Source of the DNA: Linnemannia hyalina
Lineage: Eukaryota; Mortierellomycota; Mortierellomycetes; Mortierellales; Mortierellaceae
Direction: 5' to 3'
Length of the DNA stretch: 64,000 bases
NCBI GenBank assembly: GCA_019671135.1
Contig: JAHRHY010000004.1
Coordinates: forward strand, 2,976,001 to 3,040,000
The first letter of the stretch is position 1. Every line of letters starts with the position of its first letter. Made by a program: the position numbers and the translations under genes. Of this stretch, positions 53,425 to 64,000 are shown piece after piece. The notes below the pieces were generated by a model, which saw only the letters and a list, made by a program, of their open reading frames with translations, did not search any database and had not been told where the DNA came from.

Positions 53425-54612
53425 CATAGTCTTTTGGGTCTTGCCATAGTACTAGCATACATAGCATTACTACTAGGATACATAGCAATACTACTAGCAT
53501 ACATAGCAATACTAGTATACACATCAATGCCCATATATGCCACGTTTTGCCCCAAGACAGCCAGGCCCCAGGTTGCCCGGGTAACGGGAGAATAGGTTTT
53601 CTCCTAGTTCCATTGAACGCGTCTTGCATTTTATCCCATCACGTGACTCCGCCACCAGGTCACTCCAGTTCTAGGGGTATCTTTTGGAATATGTATATAT
53701 CCTCTACGATGTAGCTACATTGGATCTCATATACCTTTTCTACGAGCTATATTGAATCCTAGGTTGCTATCCGTAAAGAGTATATTCGCCTAGGATTATT
53801 CTGTCACCAACCTTTGTCCTTCCTCCGTCTTGTCTCTTTGCCCATTTGCCTCCAGCTCCCAGCCCAGTCCCCAGTTCCCGTCTCAACCCTTTTCCGTTCC
53901 TCCGGCTTCTAGCATAAATAAACCCCCGTTCCCCCTGTTTTGTTCCTCAGTCTGCAACAACTCACTTCCATCTGTCCCCTGCCTCTATTCTTCCCACTTT
54001 CTTATTCCTTTCCTTTCCTTCATAATAAAATATAACAAAAAGCAATACACATTCCTCCGAGTCCTGTCTGATCATTGCAATATACTCTTGTTGATAAATG
54101 GAAGTTGTATAAACTATTACCACAATCTCCCCCAAATTAAGGACTATTGGTGGTTATAGATTGGAAAATATTAACCGGGGTTGTGATAAGCAATGAGGTT
54201 ATGAGGAAAATGGAATAACGAAACAAAGAGAAGGATCTGTTTATTCAGGGACGAAGAGTGCTTATGTACTCTTCGTCCCTTATGTAATACGTGATTATAG
54301 CTCATAGATAAAGGATCTCTATTAGTCACAAATAGGTCTTGGATGGAGAACTACCCGGAGATCCACGCTGAATTTGTACAATTCTTGCGCGTTCGAAGGG
54401 CTAGTTCTCCATCCAGGATCCTTTTGGCGCTAATAGAGATACTTCATCTATAACCACCAATAGTCCTTAATTTGGGAGAGATTGTGGTAATAGTGTATAC
54501 AACTTCCATTTATCAACAAGAGTATATGGGCATTGCTATGTATTCTGGTATTGCTATGTATGCTAGTAGTATTGCTATGTGTGCTGGTATTATGGCAAGA
54601 CCCAATAGACTA
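53425..54612. mobile_element. Foldback element with interrupted long inverted repeats
   Basis: The right arm (54395-54612) is the inverse of sequence split over 53425-53537, 54085-54165 and 54300-54350. It includes a TAGCAATACTA-type subrepeat at the outer end and TTCTCCATCC near the centre (about 54370). The left arm carries a solo LTR (53538-54079) and a second insertion of about 135 bp (about 54165-54300). No coding capacity. Confidence 0.65.
53538..54079. mobile_element. 542-bp solo LTR in the foldback left arm
   Basis: Starts TGCCACGTTTTG and ends TCATTGCA (TG...CA), flanked by a perfect ATATA duplication (53533-53537 and 54080-54084). Removal rejoins the arm. Confidence 0.8.
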
Positions 54613-55085
54613 CGAAGCGTAGAATTGAAATTTTTTGAAACCTGTGGATGTCCAAACTTATTTTCATATGTATGTCCAAGTTTTGCGGACTCATGTCCAG
54701 ACATGACATTTCACTTCGTAGTCCGTTGGATTGCACAAAACTTCAGGTCAATTGGCTTCACAGTCCTTCCAACTAGAACCTCCGCACTAAAACCATGCGT
54801 TTGACAGGCCAAATTTCGTCATTTTGATGATTCGAGTGGAAATGTAATGCTCGTTCATGGATGCTAATGAGCCCTTGTTAATGACTCATTCATTGCTACA
54901 TTCTGCCCACACTTGACCTGTCGGCGAACTGTATGTTGTCTTGGCACTTGGAAAGCATGTCATTGGCGTTGGCTTTCTTTTTTATTGTCTCATTTTCGCC
55001 TACGACTCCACTCTTTCTAGGAAAAGAGTAAATATAAAACAAATATGGTATTTATTGTCCTCACTACCCTTTGTCCTCCCTATCC
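54613..55085. other. Intergenic, no gene seen
   Basis: Unique AT-rich sequence without a domain-bearing frame. Confidence 0.25.
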
Positions 55086-55088
55086 TTC

Positions 55089-55345
55089 CTTAACCCTCGG
55101 TCGTTGCTGCTGCCTTATCGCTCTCAGCCTTGAGGAGTTCTCTCGCAGCATTGGTGCTCATGCCTGTGTAATCCTTGCAAGCAAGGATTGAGTCAATAGT
55201 GTTTTCTTCGCTTGCCGCCTTTTCTCTAATTAGCTCTATGAGCTCTGCCCTGCGCCTGTACTGTCTCTTCTGATTCTCCCCCCAAGCTTTGTACGAATCA
55301 GCATATGCACGAGCAAGAGGCCCATGTACTCATCCCAAGCGTTCC
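55089..55345 (-). pseudogene. Helical, charged ORF remnant
   Basis: The minus strand encodes AYADSYKAWGENQKRQYRR and RELLKAESDKAAATTEG up to a stop at about 55089, with a one-base shift near 55320 linking to WTLRNAWDEYMGLL. Coding-like composition but no start. Similar to coiled, charged DNA-binding adaptors in transposons, though not identified. Confidence 0.35.
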
Positions 55346-55569
55346 TGAGCGTCCATGCACCTTTGTCTGTGTGCATTATATACTCAATTCACCGATCAAC
55401 TACGCACTTTTTTGGACCAAAACTGCATTCGAGATCCACTACTCTTTTTTAGGCACTTCTATTTCGCACAAGTATCAACTGCTAGCACATTACACTTAGA
55501 ACAAAATCGCTCTATTTTCGATCAATAGGTTAAATCATTTAATATGTAGAGAGCGACGTGGGCGTGATC

Positions 55570-55750
55570 GAACCAGTGGCTTCTCCTCCTCCTTCTCCTC
55601 CTCCTCCTCCTCCTTCTCCTCCTCCTTCTCCTCCTCCTCCTCCTGCTCCACTTCCTCCACTTCTTCCTATCCTTCATCTCCTTCCTCTTGCTCCTCCATC
55701 TGATTGTCCTCCTCCTCCTCCTCCTCCTCCTCCTCCTCCTCTTCGACCAT
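55570..55750 (+). repeat. CTC/CTT trinucleotide microsatellite
   Basis: Two long runs of CTC with CTT interruptions (about 55580-55660 and 55705-55745). Either strand gives homopolymeric peptides. Confidence 0.9.
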
Positions 55751-56185
55751 CACTCTCAGCAGGCCATTGTCGTCGCCATCCACCTCGTAGGTGTCGCTCT
55801 CTGACGTATCTGACGAGTCATCGTCATCTCCAGAGCTACCATTCGACTCAAACACATCTGGGTTCATCTGCAGCTGGTCATCTTTCTCCTCTTCTTCCTC
55901 ACCATCTTTGTTATCTGTCTCTGGATACGGGTCTTGGCCATAGTCTTAGCTGTAGCCCAGGCGCGTCACTGCATGCTTGGTATTCATGAGGCGGCCAAAG
56001 GGATGTCCTTTAAGCGCCATCAAAAAGTGTCTGTTGACTTCCTTCATCCAACCCGCGACCTTGGCAGCCGTGATAGTAAGGCGAAGAGATCGGGGTATAT
56101 GTCCTGTAAGCGTGTGCTTGTCGACCTTTGTCTTCTTGACTTGACGCTTGATGGCACCGAAGAGTAGAGTACTTATACAAAACAC
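55667..56185 (-). pseudogene. Acidic-tailed ORF remnant
   Basis: The minus strand reads RSLRLTITAAKVAGWMKEVNRHFL (about 56090-56020), a stop, then an acidic segment with VFESNGSSGDDDDSS and a Glu run from the microsatellite. Unrecognised; it may be the tail of a decayed transposon protein. Confidence 0.3.
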
Positions 56186-56325
56186 GGTCGCAGGTGTTCA
56201 TTATGATAATATATGATATTGATAAGAGTAGTGTAATATTGCTTTTGTTCGTTCTTGAAAAAGCGGGAGTGGAACATGCTATCATTGTGCGACAATTACG
56301 ATCTAAAATGCGATTTACATTTTGT

Positions 56326-58815
56326 TCAAAAATAGTGCGAAGTTGATTGGTAAATTGAGTAACTGAATGGCGCTTGTTGCTGTTGTTGCTGTTGTTGCTG
56401 TTGTTGCTGTTGTTGCTGTTGTTGATATGGAGCATGATGGTGAAGAGGTTGAGGATGGAAATGGGGACGTTGAGGATGTTGAAGATAATGAGGATATTGA
56501 GGATGTTGAGAAGGTTGAGGATGGAAGCCAGGGTGCTGAGAAGGTTGAGGACAAAAGTCAGGGTGCTGAGAAGACGGGTGATGGAAGCGAGGTTGCTGAG
56601 GATGCTGGATAAGCATCGGTTGTCCCATCTCCTTGAATTCCTTGACCAATTGGGCGTACTGTGCCATTTGTACCCCCGTTGCTTGTGTATGTCGCTCATG
56701 TTGCTGTTGAAGTTGTTCCTGGTACTTGGCTTCCATGGCAGTCAGAGTCCTGTTGAGAACGGTCTGTTGTGAGGCAGATCGGTTGATGGCCTCAATAATA
56801 TCTGCGCCATCAACGTGGATACCAGCAGCAATGGCGCCAGAGGTTTCCCGATGCTGCTCAATAACTTGAAGAAGCTCCTTTGAATAATCCAGGAACAGTT
56901 GGTTCTGGAAGATCTCAGGCGGCTTTTCAATCAAACTGTTCGAAAGGGTCCTGCCAATTCCAGGTACAGGCTGCAGGCAAAGAACGGCGTCTTGGATGAT
57001 GACCCGCCGCATGCGCACCATAAGCTTCAGGAATGCAACCTTGTCTGTGCGCGCACTTTGCTCGAGTCCTGACTGTGCTGCTGGGATATTGGGTTTGGCC
57101 CCAAAGAAAACATCATCTTCACGGACTTCGTCTGGGTCGTACCCTGTCATCTCCTCCATGCAGTTCTCGTGCCAGGCCTCAACAACACTGTCATCATGTC
57201 CATCAAAAACTTGTTCGATCCAGCCAAACAACATGGCTTGCAGCTCTGGAGGTGGTGGGACGAGGTCACGCTCAAGGATATAGGGCTCATCAGTGCCATT
57301 AAAGTGCGCCATAAAATATGAACCTTTGATAGGGTTCTTGGGAGCATAGAAACTCATCATCTGGTTCATCACCCATCGCCTGAGATGTTGGATATCCTGG
57401 ATACCAAGTCCTAGCTTGAACGCCTCCTTGGTGCCTGCATGGCGACCGGCGTGGGTGAGCCTTACTGAAAAGACCTCACAGGCACGCATTACAGCGGCAG
57501 TTGCCTGTTGTTGTGCTCTGCTTGTGAGAGCGTCAATGCGTGCCTTGTCCTGCTTGTCCTGAGCAAGCTCATGCTCTAGCTCTGCCTCGATTTGCACGGC
57601 ACTGTTGGTGACGGAGCTGAGGTCAGGATCAGGCACAGATGGGACATCACTGGCAACAAGGACCTTGATGTCCTTACACTTGTCTACATCTGAGAAGTCG
57701 GGAGGGCTTTCCTTGTTAATCTAGTATGGAAAAAAAGAGGTGAAATAAAGTCAGTTAAACTTGGGTGCATTTCATAGCAAGTAGACAGTAAGCAAATATT
57801 TATCATACCATGAACCGCTCGAGCATGTAAAATGAGAATGCTCCCACAGTACAGCGACGAAAGTCCTTGTGGCTGAAGGTAGTGGCGTAGAGCATGGCGC
57901 CCTTCTTGTTTGTTTTTTCCACGTCGTAGACAGAACGTGAGTCCACAGGCCCACGTCGATCCATGGGCGTTCTTGCGGTTGAGCGTTGCAAAGACATCAG
58001 ACAGATTGAGGTTCCGGATGTCCTCATCTCTGAGGAGCATATGGTGCCGAGCTAGAATGCAGAGACGCTCACGGATGTGGGGGAACCGGGTGATGCACTT
58101 GTATTTGCGGACTCCTTTGGTTCGGTGTATAGGCTGTTGTTGCCAGGTGTATGTTGCCATACGTATCAGCTTGTGGCCTTATAATAAGAAGGGAGATATG
58201 TCAGATTGCTGTGAAAAGGTAGGGCATGCTTTCATGGTGTTTATTTGTCATTACCGTCATATGTGTCGCGTGTGTCACAAGCTGTGTTCCTTGTTGTTCC
58301 AGTTGTAGCCTTGTCATAGACGAGACGAACACCATAGGCGTTGATGGCATCATCCAAAGGTCCATCGGTACGTGGGTTAGGCGCAGGATTTGGGCACAAG
58401 GTGGTCCTTTGTTTTTGAAGCTTCCAGAGATAAATACAAGCTTTGCGGTAGTTATCAACAGTTCCCAGAGACAAAGGTACCATGATGGCAATACGACCAT
58501 GTTTATCAGGTACAAGACCAGAAAAGATTAGTAATAATTGAAAGGTCAAACAAATATCAGTGTCATTATCTCCCTAATAACATCGATTGAGACCGAAAAT
58601 TATACATACCTTTCATCTTGTCTGCCTCAGTCTCGATTATGAGGGGTTTTGCAGGAGCTTCTGTTCCAGTGGCATGTTCCAGCACCTGTTGGTCTCCAGA
58701 CTCAAAGTCCTCACCTTCCAGAACAAGGCCAGTCTCATCCTCACCTTCCACCATTGCATGCAGTGCTTGTAGTTCTTCTTGGGCAGTGATTTCGACTGAG
58801 TTGTTGTCATCCTCT
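56326..58815 (-). pseudogene. Crypton-like tyrosine recombinase with polyQ tail, one frameshift
   Basis: The N-terminal exon has ITAQEELQALHAMVEGEDE (about 58790-58625). The next has VDNYRKACIYLWKLQ (about 58470). The catalytic part: ILARHHMLLRDEDIRNLNLSDVF (first Arg, about 58065), HKDFRRCTVGAFSFYMLERF (about 57860), an intron (about 57806-57722), PPDFSD..KCKDIKVL, THAGRHAG (H-x-x-R, about 57455), and RRWVMNQMMSFYAP with the nucleophile Tyr (about 57350), as in Crypton DUF3504-type recombinases. The C-terminus carries QHPQ repeats and about 17 consecutive Gln. A one-base frameshift lies near 57962. Cryptons move as circular DNA by Tyr-mediated recombination. Element borders were not resolved. 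Confidence 0.8.
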
Positions 58816-58978
58816 CGGTTTCACCACAAAGATGCAACATAGTAAGAACACGTTTTGGACTATCATCGTTGTTACAAAATTCTAGACCCCTTACACAATT
58901 TCAACTTCACAGTAGTTAGCCAAACGTAAATGCTGCATTAGTAGAAATAGGGTAGCACGGTGGTTCTTTTGCTCTTTG

Positions 58979-59117
58979 CCTTTTTCCAAGACACTCGAGC
59001 ATCCGACCAACGTTAGCTGACTGCATTATTTTCAGGTACACACACAATTAATATAAAGGCCTTTTTCCAAGAAACTCGAGCATTCGACCAACGTTAGCTG
59101 ACTGCATTATTTTCAGT
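58979..59117 (+). repeat. Direct duplication of about 57 bp
   Basis: CCTTTTTCCAAGA and the following ACTCGAGCAT...ATTATTTTCAG occur at 58979 and 59061, about 79 bp apart. Confidence 0.75.
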
Positions 59118-59770
59118 GTTTTATTCGAAGAAACAGAGACAACAACTGAGAGTGCCACAATCACTCTATCTTCCGTATCGAGCCCCTGATTTCGCAACAT
59201 CGGCAAGAATTACTCCCCTTAATTTCGATGCGAAGGATGCGATCTGGTGATGGAGATGTACATTCAGGAGAGATCTATTCAAAGAACTATGGTACATTTC
59301 TGTTTGGAAAAGTTGGCGGTGATTGGTAGGATTATTATGCCCGGAACATTACAATGGTTAGTCAACATAATTATTATACAGATATTATTTGTCTGATGGT
59401 CATGGTTGATCTTACCGCGACGGACAGAGATGAGAGAAATGTTACGCTATATTTTGGACCTGAATGGTCTCCTATGGTGGTCTGGAGTGGCTTAGCTTCT
59501 GGTAGCCATTGTTACTCAGGGGAGAGGGTCGACGGCCAGAGTTGTAGGACCGCTGTTAAGTCCTCAATTGGTACGGGGGGGAAAGGGGTGTTGTAGGTTG
59601 GAGAGGGGGAAAGTGATAATAACGTCCTAAAAAGAATCACACAAAACGATACACTGCAGCGCGCCAGCGAAACTCTTGTCAATACTGCTCTCGTCCAAGA
59701 AGTGATGTGTAAAAGGACAAAGAGCAGACAAGAGGGCTCGGCGCACTACTAATACTATGTCTACTAAAGA
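59118..59770 (+). repeat. Mosaic of dispersed repeats
   Basis: 59205-59300 matches 52550-52640; 59505-59600 matches 23125-23215 inverted. No gene. Confidence 0.5.
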
Positions 59771-59883
59771 ATATGACTGCTAACCTAAGGCATCGCTGCC
59801 ACTGCCTAGCCACCACATCTTTTTGTAACACCATTTTGCTATTTTACGCGCTTGCCTGCGACTCAGGCTGCGAATGTCTGGAA

Positions 59884-60095
59884 ACGCACCTTTCTTCCAC
59901 GATACGAGCAGGTAGGCACTATGCCCTTTCGACCATTGGTAGCAATAGTAGTTTCTAGTCTTTGGAGAATAGTTATTGACATAAAGCACCTTTCTTCCAC
60001 GATACGAGCAGGTCTTGAGTGTTACCGTGTTTATTCGCAATATTGAGAGGGAGCACATACATACACACACACACACACACACATACACATACACC
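59884..60095 (+). repeat. 26-bp direct repeat and CA microsatellite
   Basis: GCACCTTTCTTCCACGATAC and following GAGCAGGT occur at about 59884 and 59987. ACACAC-rich run at 60058-60092. Confidence 0.75.
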
Positions 60096-60675
60096 CACAC
60101 ATACATATTCACACATCCTTTTCCTCGTCTGCCTGCTATCTGAGTCATGCCCGCTGACCCCGAAGATACTCCTTTGTACACAGGGAAGAAACTCCACTTT
60201 CCCTTCTCCCTCTCCCTCGACGAGTGACCCTGTTCAACCTGGCACTGACGCCAACGACTCGGCCAACCAAGGGCAACTCCCTCCAAGACCCCCACACCCA
60301 TTGATAGCGCCTGCGATATATTAAGGTTTTCACATACGTACACTAGTAACTGATGAGACAAAGAGAGGGATTGTACTATTAGGCACACCAGGTACAGTCT
60401 ATAACAGACTATGAAGCAAAATTTCTTGCTTGAACATGAGACCACGACACAGCCATGGCCAATTGCGTGGCTTAGAGCCGGACTTGAGGAATTGGGCACA
60501 TAATCGCCAAAATACTCTTTTTTGTCTCATTACTGTGCCTGAAGAAACACATTTCACCACCAGCATGCCTGCCATCCCTCAATCGCTTTCGTTTACAGCT
60601 TGTCCATCCTCACTCAAACCCCACCTATAATCTACACTCAGCAGAAACACATCAACACCCAACTCCTCTCCTCTC
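60096..60675. other. No supported gene
   Basis: A plus-strand Pro/Ser-rich frame ends at 60324 without a usable start or domain. Otherwise unique sequence. Confidence 0.25.
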
Positions 60676-61175
60676 CAAGGAGGCCTTTCAAGTCCAAATT
60701 ATCGTATGGTGTTTGCTACATCACTGCAGGTCTTGACAATATCGACAGCGACCATTAGAAGAGAGTATATATATAATATTAAGCATGTAAAACAACCACT
60801 GTAACATTCCTTGCGTGACTATCCCACTAAACACCAACCTATTCTCCAAACAACGAACTCTTCTTATTTTTCGCACACCAATTTCGTGAATGTCTCCATC
60901 TACTATTAAACTGTACCCCTCACTGCAAGATTCAGCAGAGTAGCTCTTGTATGTGATCATCTAAAGCACCTGTACTCTCAACTGTATCTTGGTCGTGAAA
61001 TACAAGGGAGAGAATACATTTTAAAAAAACATGTGCTGTCTGTCGCTATTTTATTTCATGTTCTATTGCCGACTGTGAAGAGATACTTCAGCTATGGAAG
61101 TCAATACTGCATTCCTTGGGCTTTAGATATTTGCATGTGCCTTTTTATATCCTTTGCACATGAAGGGGCCGCCAA
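60676..61175 (+). mobile_element. MITE-like family B, copy 3
   Basis: Full-length relative of 25108-25606, from GGAGGCCTTTCAAGTCC to CATGAAGGGGCCGCC, with scattered substitutions. Confidence 0.6.
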
Positions 61176-61336
61176 GGTCTCCATCTGCTTGGCCATCACT
61201 CCATTCCTCAAAGTATGAATCACATAAATATGCACCTGTCCACTGCTGTTCTTTTTCAATATTGTTTATTGACGCTAAGCGCTATCTATCCGCGCTCTCT
61301 TCTTAAAACTCCCTCAACTACCACCTACCTTCCACC

Positions 61337-62621
61337 ATGCTGCCCAATAGAGGACCCCGAACCCGCCGCTCGTACGCTACTGCTGTCGCCGAAGGTCCAC
61401 TCCGTACCGAAACGAAAGTCTGACCGGAAGAGATGGTCGCTATTGATGAACCAAAAAGACGAGGACGGCGCCGAGGTCCAGCTGCTGCTGAAGCCACCAC
61501 TCTTGGGACCAAACCCTCCACAGCAACAATCCAACCTACTACCAACACTCTTTCTGTCAAAGCTACAGCTCAGAAAGCCTCTGTCCCTGCGATCGCCACC
61601 AGAACGCGAACAAAGACGGACAATACCACCCCCTCCACCAAGGCGCCCACTACGACCAAGACCCCCAATGCCCCAAAGGCCAGTTCCACGATAACCAAGG
61701 GTCAAGAGAAGGTCCTTCGTAACAACCCTGGTGCCACTGGCTCTGCTTCCCCTCTTCCTCGAACCTCAAAGGCGGCGAATAAGAAAAGGCCAAAAGCGAT
61801 GAGCAGGAAGTCAGTGGACTCTGCAGACACAGACGACTCGGACCCTGACACTGTCAAGAAGTCGGCCAAGAAGAAGGTATAGCGGTACCACGGGCCGAAT
61901 GGATCTACAGTCCGTCGACTTCCAATGCACCAGAAAGACCAGAGCCGGGCCTATCCAACGATCCCTCCTGGAATGACAGAAGAAGAGTATTCATAGGCCA
62001 TCAGATCCTCATCCAACAAGGTCCTCTATGACCTTCTGGCGCGGAAGGATAGTGATATCCAGGAGTTGACCGTCAGGCAACATAAAGTTAAGCTCTTAAC
62101 CTGGCAGGTTAGTACTTCATTGCGTTTGTATTTCACAATTTGTAGTGAGATATGCCTTATTTTTATGCATCAATTTCTAATATTCTTGTTCCTTTTTTCC
62201 TTGAGTCAAGTTCTACTGCGATATACATTATGACGGCGACTACACAATGAATGCTGAGCGCATGCTGCCGTACTTTGAGAACCTGGTCTTCCTCCGAACA
62301 TCCAAGAAGTTTATCGTCCCTGATATTGGCTACGACGGCGCCATTGGCCTCAGGCCTGCGGGATGGAAGCCGCCAAATCCTAAACAACGACGAACAGCTA
62401 AAAAAACCAAGGATATTGAAGAGTGGATACCAGAGTCGTCTTCCAAGGAGCAGGACTTACAGGTGTGGACCCCTGATGATGCTGACGCAGCGATAGCCCG
62501 ATCAGAGGAGCTGGAGTATGAGGAGCACGAGGATGAGGATGAGACAGTTGCTGCTGCAGTGGGTGAGGTCGTAGATGTCGACATGGAAATCGTCGTAGGC
62601 AATATGCAGATAAGAGACTAG
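61337..62621 (+). pseudogene. Basic N-terminal/Crypton-like protein, three in-frame stops
   Basis: From ATG 61337 (MLPNRGPRTRRSY) one frame continues through a TGA (about 61421) into a Lys/Arg/Thr/Ala-rich segment (RRGRRRGP AT-hook-like), then TAG codons near 61880 and 61996, reaching LTVRQHKVKLLTWQ. An intron (about 62107-62210) leads to FYCDIHYDGDYTMNAERMLPYFENLVF and an acidic end (stop 62619-62621). The last part resembles the N-terminal SAM-like region of Crypton-type recombinases (Trp-x-Phe/Tyr-Cys, then a leucine-rich helix), but the catalytic half is absent. All three stops could be C-to-T changes. Function is uncertain. Confidence 0.45.
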
Positions 62622-62790
62622 TTTTTAAAAAATCGCATCTTGCTTGGTGCCTATTTATATTGATCTCTCTTGCAAATTCGGATCGTATATATTAACTCGA
62701 ATGGTACACAGTTCGTTGACGGAGAGTTGGATGTCTTACAAAACCTTTTCCGTGTGCCGTGTACGTGAAAAATCGCCATATCAGAGTGAA
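62622..62790 (+). repeat. Dispersed repeat family A, copy 3
   Basis: TTTTTAAAAAATCGCATC onward, directly after AAGAGACTAG; see 23285 and 52497. Confidence 0.6.
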
Positions 62791-63270
62791 ACTCTGACAA
62801 TCAGAAAGTTTCTTCCCTCGCGTCACTCTTTCTTTTGCTCCATCAGATCTGCTGCAGCATCTAATGAGCATCTGATGCGGAGCCAAGGGCAAAGGACATG
62901 CAGATAGACAAGAATAATAGTATAAACATTTACTGCTTCTTGAATTCGTAAAGTGTCCTGTCCTTTCCTTTCCTTGCGCTTGCTACTAGTCTCTGATACG
63001 CATGGCTGATGGAGTTACTCTTTCTGAGGATCATCAAAGCTACGTTGCAACACGTCACTGAGGCGATGGAGGAGAATAGGAATAGTCGATACCCGTCTTT
63101 CAGTACAAACAATGTGAACAATACCATCATATTAACAATCGTTGGTATGATACGCTAAAGGAGGAAAACAGGAGTACAGTCTTTCTTTTTGAGTGCAAAT
63201 AGAATAGCAAAGGAAGAGACTAGATGTAGGCTATTGGTTGTGGGAGCCGGCTTTTTTCAAGCTCGTCATT
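62791..63270. other. No supported gene
   Basis: Unique sequence; no frame with a domain. Confidence 0.25.
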
Positions 63271-64000
63271 TTACGCAGCCATATGTTGCAGTAATCTCTC
63301 CAGGGCAATTGTATCCTGTTGGAAGTCGGTATGGTCCGTGGCAATCCATGATCATCCAGAGTCCACGAAGCAGAACCGAGTGTTGGAACCATTGCGTTGC
63401 ACCACAATGTTCTGTGGCAAGATGTCGCCATGAACAACTCCCAGATCATGGATAGCAGACAGTGCTGCCCGTATCTTCACCTGGTCAGATTCCTCTAAAC
63501 GTTCCTGGCAGATGTTGGTCCCCGCAAAGTCAGTCACCAACAGCATCTCCATGCCATCCGCTATTCCAGCAATCCTCAGCCTGGGAATGCATAGCCCTTG
63601 AAGACTCCGTAAAACCTGGTAAATCATTGCCTCATGCCTCAGTTCCTCCATCACTGGCCGTTCATTCCATATGCCACATTTCTTCACAACAACCTCACAG
63701 CCTTGCCATGATGATTTGTAGGTTTGTGCGTACTCGTTGTGCGAGGTCAGTTCCAAGCAATCGAATGTGGGCACAACCACTCGAGTGGTATTCCTGGATT
63801 GTAATCGCGTCCTTCGACGAGTAAGTCTAGGTCGAGTTCAAGAAAGGCGCTATTAAGAGTTGACTTGAAACACCATCCAATTGTCCCTTAGCATGTATCA
63901 ACTTACAATGATATGTTGTCCTTGAGTCGCCTCATCTTTGATCTGTACGGACTGTCCTTTTGTCCTCGCTCGCGGTGCTGACGTTCATCCTCGAGAATGT
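63271..64000 (-). pseudogene. Protein-kinase-like fragment, 5' end outside window
   Basis: Exon from the window edge to 63907 (donor GTAAGT), next exon from 63863. After a frame change near 63795 it reads TYKSSWQGCEVVVKKC (ATP-binding Lys region), LLVTDFAG, then the catalytic loop HDLGVVHGDILPQNIVV (HGD variant of HRD, about 63430) and FCFVDSG (DFG-like). A TGA stop (63354-63352) comes right after DSG; the frame continues SWIATDHTDFQQDTIALERL to 63271, so the last about 26 codons are cut off. It resembles small fungal kinase-like domains that accompany Crinkler-type effectors. Probably inactive. Confidence 0.65.

Noticed and set aside
55558..55989. Proline-rich protein on the plus strand
   Set aside because: The frame is the translation of a CTC/CTT microsatellite; the opposite strand looks marginally more gene-like.
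56367..56772. Plus-strand leucine- or valine-rich ORFs
   Set aside because: Shadow of the Gln-repeat tail of the minus-strand Crypton.
1..64000. Sequencing error as the cause of all frameshifts
   Set aside because: Errors may explain some, but long frames (RecQ, DUF6589, two CRNs, gypsy, LINE) are intact over kilobases, while frame breaks cluster in copies that also show stops, lost starts or truncation.

Overview
The window is eukaryotic, intron-rich, repeat-rich accessory DNA from a fungus. The introns are short (about 60-120 bp) with GTAAG-type donors and CTAAC-like branch points. The Crinkler-type effectors, Fanzor, Crypton, chromovirus and DUF6589 proteins together suggest an early-diverging fungus, most likely Mortierella-like (Mortierellomycota). 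That placement is inferred from protein resemblance only. No rRNA and no convincing tRNA was seen.

Layout. 0-1.5 kb: 5' two thirds of a Crinkler (CRN) gene, minus strand, frameshifted. 1.86-9.13 kb: a 7.27-kb transposon with near-identical ~970-bp terminal inverted repeats (TIRs), carrying two convergent intact genes, a RecQ-like helicase and a DUF6589 protein. 9.1-13.1 kb: a CRN header fragment head-to-head with an intact CRN NTPase-nuclease. 13.2-17.7 kb: non-coding DNA with Helitron termini, a SINE-like unit and a block of GC-rich palindromes. 17.7-21.6 kb: promoter motif, 239-bp tandem array and a PD-(D/E)XK-like gene. 21.6-26.2 kb: repeats, a small unknown gene and a TTCGAA minisatellite. 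26.2-28.8 kb: a complete pogo-like transposon. 29.4-34.2 kb: a Ty3/gypsy chromovirus fragment fused to a LINE fragment. 34.4-37.4 kb: DDE_3 remnant and Helitron helicase with two nested solo LTRs. 37.4-41.2 kb: a CRN pseudogene head-to-head with an intact CRN gene. 41.8-46.8 kb: a decayed pogo transposase tail-to-tail with a Fanzor gene. 47.3-47.9 kb: gypsy scraps. 48.9-51.9 kb: a second PD-(D/E)XK-like gene with duplicated upstream DNA and the same promoter motif. 52.7-54.6 kb: gypsy 3' fragment and a foldback element. 55-58.8 kb: ORF scraps and a Crypton. 58.8-64 kb: repeats, a decayed basic-protein/Crypton-N-like gene and a kinase-like pseudogene.

How it fits together. The window looks like an effector island embedded in transposons. 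Four host-type effector or nuclease genes (two intact CRNs, two PD-(D/E)XK proteins) carry the same upstream TTCGGTGACGTAA-type element and look co-regulated. CRN headers all end at a phase-1 intron, suiting domain shuffling. The most novel-looking system is the RecQ/DUF6589 transposon: its TIRs contain not only the promoter but also the first exons of both genes, so helicase and putative recombinase would share one N-terminal domain. The second highlight is a Fanzor RNA-guided-nuclease relic beside a pogo-like transposase.
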